A DNA stretch of 6,305 bases from Candidatus Falkowbacteria bacterium RIFCSPLOWO2_02_FULL_45_15. GTDB taxonomy: Bacteria; Patescibacteriota; Patescibacteriia; Patescibacteriales; XYC2-FULL-47-12. Below the pieces are notes generated by a model that saw only the letters and a list, made by a program, of their open reading frames with translations, was not told the origin of the DNA and searched no databases. Below, one piece after another: positions 1 through 5,536 of the stretch (positions are counted from its first letter, which is position 1; each line of letters starts with the position of its first letter). Where the stretch lies: the NCBI GenBank assembly GCA_001777995.1, contig MFFV01000025.1:1-6305 (forward strand), written 5' to 3'. Made by a program: the position numbers and the translations under genes.

Positions 1-2625
1 TGGGCGGATATGGAAAACGCTTACAAAACGATGGACAAGGATTACATGGAAAGTATTTGGTGGGTATTCAAGCAGTTATGGGACAAATGCTTGATTTACG
101 AAGGTTATCGCTCTATGCACATTTGCCCGCGCTGTGAAACGACTTTATCGCAACAGGAAGTGGCGGAGGGGTACAAGGATGTAAAAGATTTGTCGGCAAC
201 GGTTAAGTTTGAATTAATTGATGATCCTGGCACTTATGTTTTAGCGTGGACGACGACGCCGTGGACTTTAATCGGAAATGTGGCGCTCGCAGTAAACGAA
301 AAAGAAACATATGTGAAACTTAAAATAACAAAAATAAATCATTCACATAAAATAAATGCCAAAGAAGGCGAAGTGTATATTCTTTTAGAAAGTGCCATAA
401 GCAGAATTTTTGGTACTCCATTAGGGTGGTCGGAAATGTCAGGTTTAATTGGTTCTGCTTTAATAAGTAATAAAGATTTTAGCGCTGAAGTAGATGTTTT
501 AGAAAGGCCAATGAAAATTAAAAATTTAATCGGAAAAAAGTACAAGCCGTTGTTTGATTATTATGCTAAAGATGAAAAGTTGGAAAATAAACAAAACGGT
601 TGGAAAATTTACTCGGCGGATTTTGTAACAACCGAAGAGGGAACGGGCGTGGTGCATATCGCGCCGGCATTCGGCGAAGACGATATGAATTTGGCGAAAA
701 CAGAAAACTTGCCTTTTATTCAACATGTGAACATGGACGGCACTTTTAAAGAGGAAGTTACTGATTTTACCGGTTTGCATGTTAAACCGATTGAAGACAC
801 GCAGGCAACCGATGTAGAAATTATAAAATATTTAGCGCACAAAAATTTATTGTTCAGCAAAGAAAAATACGAACATAGCTATCCTCATTGTTGGCGTTGC
901 GACACGCCATTGCTCAATTATGCCGCTCATTCATGGTTTGTAGATGTTACCAGAATTAAAAATGATGCTTTGAAATTAGCAAAGGAAATAAAATGGACTC
1001 CAAAACATATTAAAGAAGGTCGGTTCGGGCAATGGCTGGAAGGCGCGCGCGACTGGTCAATTTCGCGGCAGAGGTTTTGGGCTTCGGTGATCCCTATTTG
1101 GAGATGCACTAATGAAATAGAAGGTAAGAGTGGGGCAAAACAGAGATGCGGGAATACTAAAATTTTTGGTTCTATAAAAGAATTAGAAGAATTGAGCGGG
1201 CAAAAAGTAGATGATTTGCATAAACATATCGTTGATGAAATTACGTTCAAATGTGAAAAATGCGGCGGGCTCATGAAGCGCGTACAGGATGTTTTAGATA
1301 CCTGGTTTGATTCCGGCTCCATGCCGTACGCGCAGATGCATTATCCGTTTGAGAATGAGAAAAAATTTGAAAATAATTTTCCGGCCGCGTTTATCGCCGA
1401 AGGCGTGGACCAGACGCGCGCCTGGTTTTATTATCTGCATGTCATCGCAACCGCGATTAGGAAAAAGCCGGCGTTTAAAAATGTAATCGTTAACGGCATC
1501 GTGCTGGCTGAAGACGGCAAAAAGATGAGCAAGCGCCTGCAGAATTATCCGGACCCGATGGACGTTATGAATAAATACGGCGCCGACCCGCTGCGCTATT
1601 ACTTATGCGCCTCGCCGGTGATGAAAGCCGAAAGCATAAATTTCTCCGAGAAAGATTTAGTTGAACAAACCAGATTCTTTAATATCCTGCTTAATGTCCT
1701 AAGTTTCTATAAAATGTTTGCCTGCCCGTCCGGCAGGCGGGCCGCGGATATGGAAGTAGAAAATTTGGCAGAAAAAGATTTAGTTAATGTGCTGGACAAA
1801 TGGATTACCGCGCGCTTGGAAGAAACGAAAAAAACAGTAACCAAGAAAATGGACGATTACGATTTGCACGCGATTCGGGAATTGCCTGTTTTTATCAATG
1901 ATTTGTCAACTTGGTATGTGCGCCGTTCGCGCGCGCGGTTTAAGGGCGATGACGAAGCTGACAAAATGCGGGCGCTGAAAACTCTGCGCCGGACTTTATA
2001 CCATTTAGCACGCATTATGGCTCCATTTTTGCCTTTTACGGCCGAACATATTTATCAGGAGCTGGGCGCTGACATTGAATCAGTGCATTTAAAAGCGTGG
2101 CCGGAAGTTAGGAAAGAATGGATTGCTAAAGATGTTTTGCAAAATATGGAGCAAGCGCGAAAAATAGTGGGACTCGGATTGGCTAAGCGGGATGAAGCGG
2201 GCATTAAAGTGAGACAGCCGCTTAATCAATTTTCAATTTTCAATTTTCAATTTTCAATGAATGAGCGGGAATACATTCAAGTAGTTAAAGATGAATTGAA
2301 TGTGAAGGAGGTTGTTTGTAAAAAAGGCAAAGGTGAGCTGGTCGTGGAATTGGATACAAACATCACTTCGGAACTAAAACTTGAAGGCATAAAGCGCGAA
2401 CTGGTGCGGGCGATAAACAATTTGCGCAAAGAGGCGGGGATGGCGATTCAAGACCGAGCAATTATTTATTATCAAACGGACTCTAAAGATATAAAAGAGG
2501 TGTTTGCCAAATTCGGCGAGGAAATCAAAAAAGATGCGTTGGCGGATGATTTGCAAGTTGGCAGCGGCGGGGAAGAAGTGGGTATTAACGGCGAAAAAGT
2601 AGAGTTGAAAGTAGAGAAAAAATAA
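1..2625 (+). CDS. ileS: Isoleucyl-tRNA synthetase, type 2 (5'-truncated by the window)
   Basis: Class Ia synthetase that charges tRNA-Ile with isoleucine and hydrolyses mischarged Val-tRNA in the cytoplasm. The frame is open from base 1 (W-A-D before the first Met at 10), so the true start and HIGH motif lie upstream, probably about 130 residues away. Numbering from the Met at 10, I see the editing-domain motif TTTPWTL (81-87), the editing motif GTGVVHIAPAFGEDD (211-225), DWSISRQRFW (348-357), DTWFDSGS in the core, and KMSKR (505-509), followed by the anticodon-binding helical domain. Cysteine pairs C39/C42 with C294/C297 and C366/C380 with C415/C418 match the two zinc sites known in Thermus-type enzymes. 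KMSKR and overall pattern indicate the archaeal/eukaryotic-like IleRS2 form. Oddities are an 11-residue expansion between C366 and C380 and two repeat-derived insertions (residues 571-579 and 740-749). The gene ends with TAA at 2623-2625. Identity is very secure. Confidence 0.97.
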   Translation, partial: WADMENAYKTMDKDYMESIWWVFKQLWDKCLIYEGYRSMHICPRCETTLSQQEVAEGYKDVKDLSATVKFELIDDPGTYVLAWTTTPWTLIGNVALAVNEKETYVKLKITKINHSHKINAKEGEVYILLESAISRIFGTPLGWSEMSGLIGSALISNKDFSAEVDVLERPMKIKNLIGKKYKPLFDYYAKDEKLENKQNGWKIYSADFVTTEEGTGVVHIAPAFGEDDMNLAKTENLPFIQHVNMDGTFKEEVTDFTGLHVKPIEDTQATDVEIIKYLAHKNLLFSKEKYEHSYPHCWRCDTPLLNYAAHSWFVDVTRIKNDALKLAKEIKWTPKHIKEGRFGQWLEGARDWSISRQRFWASVIPIWRCTNEIEGKSGAKQRCGNTKIFGSIKELEELSGQKVDDLHKHIVDEITFKCEKCGGLMKRVQDVLDTWFDSGSMPYAQMHYPFENEKKFENNFPAAFIAEGVDQTRAWFYYLHVIATAIRKKPAFKNVIVNGIVLAEDGKKMSKRLQNYPDPMDVMNKYGADPLRYYLCASPVMKAESINFSEKDLVEQTRFFNILLNVLSFYKMFACPSGRRAADMEVENLAEKDLVNVLDKWITARLEETKKTVTKKMDDYDLHAIRELPVFINDLSTWYVRRSRARFKGDDEADKMRALKTLRRTLYHLARIMAPFLPFTAEHIYQELGADIESVHLKAWPEVRKEWIAKDVLQNMEQARKIVGLGLAKRDEAGIKVRQPLNQFSIFNFQFSMNEREYIQVVKDELNVKEVVCKKGKGELVVELDTNITSELKLEGIKRELVRAINNLRKEAGMAIQDRAIIYYQTDSKDIKEVFAKFGEEIKKDALADDLQVGSGGEEVGINGEKVELKVEKK
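1720..1742. repeat. GC-rich palindromic repeat translated within ileS
   Basis: GCCTGCC (1720-1726) and GGCAGGC (1732-1738) form a perfect 7-bp stem around a 5-nt loop. An alternative stem pairs GCCCG (1724-1728) with CGGGC (1738-1742), and a small CCGCGG palindrome follows at 1742-1747. The segment is read in frame as A-C-P-S-G-R-R-A-A (residues 571-579), in a linker between the catalytic core and the anticodon-binding domain. Its base composition is far more GC-rich than the AT-rich codons around it, which suggests an inserted element rather than ancestral coding sequence. It resembles in principle the protein-coding palindromic elements described in Rickettsia. Whether it is repeated elsewhere in this genome cannot be seen here. 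Confidence 0.7.
2227..2254. repeat. Four perfect tandem copies of CAATTTT inside ileS
   Basis: The heptamer CAATTTT occurs four times head to tail (2227-2233, 2234-2240, 2241-2247, 2248-2254) and runs into CAATGAATG. It is translated as Q-F-S-I-F-N-F-Q-F-S (residues 740-749), directly after the conserved KVRQPL of the C-terminal region and before the EYIQVVKDELNVKEV segment. Because the unit is 7 bp, gain or loss of one copy would shift the frame, while a change of three copies would keep it. The reading frame is intact in this sequence. Confidence 0.9.
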
Positions 2626-2629
2626 TTTT

Positions 2630-2749
2630 TGTCATTGCGAGGAGTCCCGCGGTACCGCGGGACGACGAAGCAATCCCGTCGTTTCTACAGTAAATAACGG
2701 GATTGCCACGCTTCATCCCGCGCTGTCGCGGGATTCGCTCGCAATGACA
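2630..2749. repeat. Palindromic intergenic element, family A copy 1 (MITE-like)
   Basis: The element is bounded by perfect 12-bp inverted ends, TGTCATTGCGAG (2630-2641) and CTCGCAATGACA (2738-2749). Inside lie three further stems: a perfect 20-bp palindrome at 2644-2663; GCAATCCCGT (2670-2679) with ACGGGATTGC (2697-2706); and ATCCCGCG (2715-2722) with CGCGGGAT (2727-2734) around CTGT. The whole can fold into a branched, cloverleaf-like structure. It fills the ileS to membrane-protein gap, starting 4 nt after the ileS stop and ending 10 nt before the next start. No T-run follows, so it is not a typical intrinsic terminator. I recognise the CATTGCGAG...CGAAGCAATC style as that of short non-autonomous repeats spread in many bacterial genomes. 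No target-site duplication or transposase is visible. Confidence 0.88.
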
Positions 2750-2759
2750 GTATAAAACA

Positions 2760-3320
2760 ATGAAAAGAAATAAGGAACAAAATTATTTAATGCGGGATTT
2801 AGGAATTGTCGCTTTGAGCATAATTTTAGCGTTAGCGCTGGTTAAAACGCGGGCGCTGGACGGCATCTTATCGGCGGCGCAGGAGGCAACGATAATAGGC
2901 AGTTTCCTCGCGGGCATGTTTTACATTTCTGTTTTTACCGTCGCGCCGGCAATCGTAGTTTTGTCGGAATTGATATCCAGCTTGCCTATTTGGGAGGTGG
3001 CGTTGTTTGGAGGGCTCGGCGCCGCGCTCGGTGATTTATTGATTTTCCGTTTCGTAAAAAATAATTTAATGGAAGCGTTGATTTTATGGCTGCGCCGCCA
3101 TAAAGAAAAGAAAGTATTAACCCTTTTTCGCAGCCGTTGGTTTGATTACATTTTGTTCGCCGCCGGAGCGTTGATCGTTCTTTCTCCTTTGCCGGATGAG
3201 TTGGGGCTGGCGCTGATGGGCGTGTCGCAAATCCGCAACGTTTTATTTTTTCCGGTTTCTTTCGCGCTTAATTTTTTCAGCATCTTAATTTTAGGGTTAG
3301 CGGCGAGAAGCCTGTTTTAA
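2760..3320 (+). CDS. Polytopic membrane protein, possibly VTT/DedA-like
   Basis: This 186-residue inner-membrane protein has about five hydrophobic segments: roughly 14-28, 45-70, 78-98, 130-152 and 160-182, with a positively charged loop (97-126, R/K-rich) that is probably cytoplasmic. The glycine-rich GGLGAALGD (84-92) and the SPLPDELGLALMG stretch (142-154) recall the paired re-entrant motifs of VTT/DedA/TVP38 proteins, which act in lipid handling, but the match is from pattern only and I cannot name a substrate. The start at 2760 is limited by an in-frame TGA at 2745-2747 formed by the end of the preceding repeat. There is no Shine-Dalgarno just upstream. A second Met at 2790 (residue 11) has an AAGGA at 2772-2776, 13 nt away, and is an alternative start that would still keep the first membrane segment. 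The gene ends with TAA. Confidence 0.72.
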   Translation: MKRNKEQNYLMRDLGIVALSIILALALVKTRALDGILSAAQEATIIGSFLAGMFYISVFTVAPAIVVLSELISSLPIWEVALFGGLGAALGDLLIFRFVKNNLMEALILWLRRHKEKKVLTLFRSRWFDYILFAAGALIVLSPLPDELGLALMGVSQIRNVLFFPVSFALNFFSILILGLAARSLF

Positions 3321-3331
3321 CTTTATTTTTC

Positions 3332-3405
3332 TGTCATTCCAGCGTAGACGGGAATCTCGCAGTTAGCGAGTTGTTCACGGGATTCCCGCCTACGCGGGAA
3401 TGACA
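3332..3405. repeat. Palindromic intergenic element, family B
   Basis: The 25-bp arms 3332-3356 and 3381-3405 are inverted copies with only two mismatches. The outermost nine bases pair perfectly (TGTCATTCC with GGAATGACA). A small hairpin, CTCGC-AGTTA-GCGAG (3356-3370), sits inside. The element fills the gap between the membrane protein (stop at 3320) and the kinase-like gene (start at 3412). Its end supplies an in-frame TGA at 3406-3408, so translation from upstream cannot run into the next gene. Its extreme ends share TGTCATT/AATGACA with family A, although the interiors differ. It lacks a following U-tract and is unlikely to be a standard terminator. Confidence 0.88.
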
Positions 3406-3411
3406 TGAATT

Positions 3412-3993
3412 ATGCGCAATACTCTTTACGATAAAAATAAAATCGGCAAATTTTTGGGCTGGGGCGGCGAACATTTAGTTTATGAATATGGCGAGGCAAG
3501 CGTCATTAAATTCTCGCTGCACGTTTGGCTGGCAGGCCGAAGGGCGGTAGATAAGTTGAAAAAGGATTATGTCATCGGTCAGAAATATTTCGCGTCTTAT
3601 TTGCTTCCGACAGAAATTATAGTTTGGTCTCAAGGAAAGAAAGCGGCGGAAATTCAGGAAAAAATTAAGTGCCGTTTTTTAAAATTAGCCGACTTAGCCG
3701 ATCCCTTGATAAAAAAACAATTTCTTGATATAATGGAACGCTACCGGAGAATGGAATTAGAAATCGGCGTGCCGTTTGATTTATTGGGGCGCGAAGGGCT
3801 GTTTAAAATTAAACCAACTTTTTTAAGCAATATTTTGGTAACGCCGGAACAAAAATTGATTTTAATTGATTTTACCGTGCTCGCGTTAAAACCAACTTGG
3901 CGCGATTGGCCGCTTTGGTTTATCATTAAGTGGGCGAAGTGGCGGCAGAAAAAAATTATCAAAAAATTTACTGAATCAAAAATTAAAAAATAA
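3412..3993 (+). CDS. Kinase-fold-like protein lacking the catalytic Asp (putative pseudokinase)
   Basis: This 193-residue soluble protein shows the signature order of the protein-kinase-like fold. It has a glycine-rich loop GWGGEHLVYE (16-25), VIKF with K33 in the ATP-anchoring lysine position, and a hinge-like IQEKIK (81-86). It ends with SNILVT...LILIDF, in which N140 and D153 occupy the metal-binding Asn and DFG-Asp positions (here DFT). In the usual HxDxxxxN catalytic loop the Asp would be five residues before N140, but that residue is Pro135 and the His position is Ile133. It may therefore bind nucleotide without phosphotransfer, or use another base. The layout recalls small YrbL/APH/RIO-like proteins but I cannot place it in a family. 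The tail (163-193) is rich in Trp and Lys. Start 3412 is fixed by the in-frame TGA at 3406; no Shine-Dalgarno is seen. Fold assignment is moderately sure, function unknown. Confidence 0.65.
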   Translation: MRNTLYDKNKIGKFLGWGGEHLVYEYGEASVIKFSLHVWLAGRRAVDKLKKDYVIGQKYFASYLLPTEIIVWSQGKKAAEIQEKIKCRFLKLADLADPLIKKQFLDIMERYRRMELEIGVPFDLLGREGLFKIKPTFLSNILVTPEQKLILIDFTVLALKPTWRDWPLWFIIKWAKWRQKKIIKKFTESKIKK

Positions 3994-3996
3994 AAT

Positions 3997-4103
3997 TGTC
4001 ATTGCGAGGAGTTCCGCAGTACTGCGGGACGACGAAGCAATCCCGTCATTTGCGTGTTATTTACGGGATCGCCACGCTCCATTTCATTTCGCTCGCGATG
4101 ACA
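3997..4103. repeat. Palindromic intergenic element, family A copy 2 (partly decayed)
   Basis: The ends TGTCATTGCGAG (3997-4008) and CTCGCGATGACA (4092-4103) pair with one T-G wobble. The interior matches copy 1: a palindrome at 4011-4030, then CGACGAAGCAATCCCGTC, then ACGGGAT-GCCACGCT. The third hairpin of copy 1 has been replaced by an unstructured ATTTCATTT stretch, so this copy is 107 bp rather than 120. In the first hairpin the pair at 4018/4023 is A-T where copy 1 has G-C (2651/2656), a compensatory double change, and 4013/4028 is T-G where copy 1 has C-G. It begins 3 nt after the preceding stop and ends 8 nt before the next ATG. Confidence 0.88.
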
Positions 4104-4111
4104 TAAAAAAT

Positions 4112-5053
4112 ATGACTATCCAACAAATCTATAAATTAGCCGTTGAGTTAGGCATTAAGCACGACCTGCGCGGTCCGGCGAAAGTAAAAAAGTATTTGGA
4201 GCGGGCAAAAAAGAAATACGAAAAATTGCCTAAAGACGAGCAAGCGGAGTTTGATGCTGAAAAATTGACTAACCCTTATTCCGATACGCGCGTTCTAAAC
4301 GACACGGGCAAACAAGTTAAGAAAGTATTAGTGGGGATTGATATGGAAGTGCCGGAGTTATTGCTCGCGGATAAATTAGGCGACATTGATTTAGTGATTG
4401 CGCATCATCCGGAAGGGCAAGCGCTTGCTTCCTTGCATGACGTGATGGATTTGCAGGCCGAAGTGCTGGCGCAGTACGGCGTGCCGATTAATATCGCCGA
4501 AAGCGTTCTGCGTCCGCGCATCAGCGAAGTCAGCCGCGGCATTTCGCCCATCAATCACGACCGCGCGGTGGACGCGGCAAAAATTTTAAATTTGGGCTTT
4601 ATGTGCGCGCACACGCCCTGCGATAATATGGCGGCCAGTTTTATGACTAAGTTTATTGCCAGAAAAAAGCCGGAAACGGTCGGCGAAATTTTAGAAGCAT
4701 TAAAAGAAATTCCCGAGTACAAAGAAGCTGCGAGGCGCAAAGCCGGCCCGATGCTTTTTACCGGCTCGCCGGAAAATAGCGCCGGCAAAATCGTAGTAAC
4801 GGAATTTACCGGCGGCACGGAAGGTTCAAAAGAAATGTACGAAAAAATCGCCGCCGCGGGCATCGGCACCGTGATTGGCATGCACATGCACGAAGAGCAC
4901 CGCAAAGAAGCGGAAAAATATCATATCAATGTGGTGATCGCCGGCCATATGTCCAGCGACTCCTTAGGCGTTAATTTGTTTTTGGACGAGCTGGAGCGCA
5001 AAGGGATAAAAATTACGCCGGTAAGCGGCTTGATTAGGGTAAAAAGAAAGTAA
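4112..5053 (+). CDS. NIF3-like dinuclear metal-centre protein
   Basis: This 313-residue protein belongs to the NIF3/YbgI (GTP cyclohydrolase I type 2-like) fold, a widespread cytoplasmic metal-binding family with no settled function in most organisms. Visible metal-ligand motifs are IAHHPEG with H98 and H99, CAHTPCDN with H167 and D171, and a C-terminal GHMSSDSLG with H279 and D283. The final motif is usually HxxxE in this family; here the acidic residue is Asp. A second histidine cluster, GMHMHEEH (about 256-263), lies before it. The first about 65 residues are a charged, mostly helical extension before the family core begins near KVLVGID (71-77). The ATG at 4112 follows the palindromic element by 8 nt (TAAAAAAT) with no Shine-Dalgarno. 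The gene ends with TAA and is followed by a hairpin and a terminator, so it probably closes its transcription unit. Confidence 0.86.
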   Translation: MTIQQIYKLAVELGIKHDLRGPAKVKKYLERAKKKYEKLPKDEQAEFDAEKLTNPYSDTRVLNDTGKQVKKVLVGIDMEVPELLLADKLGDIDLVIAHHPEGQALASLHDVMDLQAEVLAQYGVPINIAESVLRPRISEVSRGISPINHDRAVDAAKILNLGFMCAHTPCDNMAASFMTKFIARKKPETVGEILEALKEIPEYKEAARRKAGPMLFTGSPENSAGKIVVTEFTGGTEGSKEMYEKIAAAGIGTVIGMHMHEEHRKEAEKYHINVVIAGHMSSDSLGVNLFLDELERKGIKITPVSGLIRVKRK

Positions 5054-5057
5054 AAAG

Positions 5058-5097
5058 TTTACCCCGTGCAGTATAGCGAACTACTACAAGGGGTAAA
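5058..5097. repeat. Imperfect hairpin with TTTACCCC/GGGGTAAA arms
   Basis: TTTACCCC (5058-5065) and GGGGTAAA (5090-5097) are perfect 8-bp inverted arms around a 24-nt interior, where AGTA (5070-5073) can pair with TACT (5082-5085). It starts 4 nt after the NIF3-like stop codon. It is followed not by a T-run but by an A/G-rich run of AAAGTA-like units (about 5094-5117), so it is more likely another dispersed element or an mRNA 3'-end hairpin than a terminator by itself. It is unrelated in sequence to families A and B. Confidence 0.55.
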
Positions 5098-5116
5098 AGT
5101 AAAAAGTAGAAAGTAG

Positions 5117-5151
5117 AGACGCCCCTTTGGGGCGTCTTGTGTTTGATTTTT
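5117..5151 (+). terminator. Rho-independent terminator after the NIF3-like gene
   Basis: A perfect 9-bp stem, AGACGCCCC (5117-5125) with GGGGCGTCT (5129-5137) around a TTT loop, is followed by the T-rich stretch TTGTGTTTGATTTTTT up to about 5151. This is the only classical intrinsic terminator in the window. It should separate the upstream genes from the DUF5674-helical-ruvA unit. Confidence 0.8.
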
Positions 5152-5189
5152 TGGCTCAAAATTGGTAGAGTAAGGGTAAAATAAAGTAT

Positions 5190-5534
5190 ATGGAAATAAA
5201 GATAATAAAAACTAAAATTCCAAAAGAAGAACTTAAAAGAATGGCGGAAGAAACATTTGGCGATATGGTTAAAATCGTGGTTGATGTTAAGCGGGAAATT
5301 ATGGCTATCGGCGGCGAAATGCACGCGGACGCGGAAAGTTTATTATTGCAGGATGGCTCGCGGCAAGACGATTTATGGGGGGCGAATCTTTATCCCGATT
5401 TATCGCCAGAGAATTTTATTGAGTACCAATCACTGCTTAACATTCGTCCCCGTCTAGGTAATAGAGCGATAGAGATTGAAAGTACGGAAATAAAAAACAA
5501 AATAAAAGAAATTATTAATAAGCTAATAGTTTAA
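5190..5534 (+). CDS. DUF5674 family protein
   Basis: This 114-residue soluble protein has no signal peptide or membrane segment. It matches the pattern I know for DUF5674 proteins of cyanobacteria and candidate-phyla bacteria: a helical N-terminus, VKIVVDVKREIMAIGGEMHADAE (27-49), LLLQDGSRQDDLWGANLYPD (51-70) and SLLNIRPRLGNRAIEIE (81-97). The many conserved polar residues (D32, E43, H45, D47, E49, D55, G56, S57, R58, W63, N84, R86, R88, N91, R92) suggest a binding or catalytic site, but no function is established. The start ATG at 5190 has only a distant AAGGG (5172-5176). It is the first gene after the terminator and is followed 2 nt after its TAA by the next ATG, so the two are probably translationally coupled. 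Confidence 0.82.
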   Translation: MEIKIIKTKIPKEELKRMAEETFGDMVKIVVDVKREIMAIGGEMHADAESLLLQDGSRQDDLWGANLYPDLSPENFIEYQSLLNIRPRLGNRAIEIESTEIKNKIKEIINKLIV

Positions 5535-5536
5535 TT

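Noticed and set aside
927..1322. 131-codon open frame on the minus strand within ileS
   Set aside because: It lies fully antisense to strongly conserved IleRS motifs and its product shows no recognisable domain; it is a shadow frame.
2227..2262. Possible frameshift or pseudogene in ileS at the heptamer repeat
   Set aside because: Conserved IleRS sequence continues in the same frame on both sides, so the gene is intact as given.
2630..2749. Possible tRNA-like gene, because the element can fold into a branched cloverleaf
   Set aside because: There is no anticodon arm of proper size, no T-loop GTTCRA signature and no acceptor/CCA end; perfect terminal inverted repeats and a second copy fit a palindromic element.
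2630..4103. Possible CRISPR array from recurring repeats
   Set aside because: The copies are over 1 kb apart with genes between them, are internally palindromic, and there are no regular spacers or cas genes.
4555..4905. 116-codon minus-strand open frame inside the NIF3-like gene
   Set aside because: It is antisense to the conserved HTPCDN region and has no plausible family pattern or start context.
5143..5189. Sigma-70-like promoter before the DUF5674 gene (TTGGCT at 5151-5156, TAAAAT at 5177-5182)
   Set aside because: The 20-nt spacing is poor and the boxes are weak in an AT-rich region; a promoter is expected here but cannot be placed.
5034..5324. Minus-strand open frame across the intergenic hairpin and the start of the DUF5674 gene
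   Set aside because: It runs through the terminator and repeats and is antisense to conserved coding sequence; the product is low-complexity Phe/His-rich.
5257..5457. 66-codon + strand frame overlapping the DUF5674 gene
   Set aside because: It is an alternative frame of a gene whose own product matches a known family.
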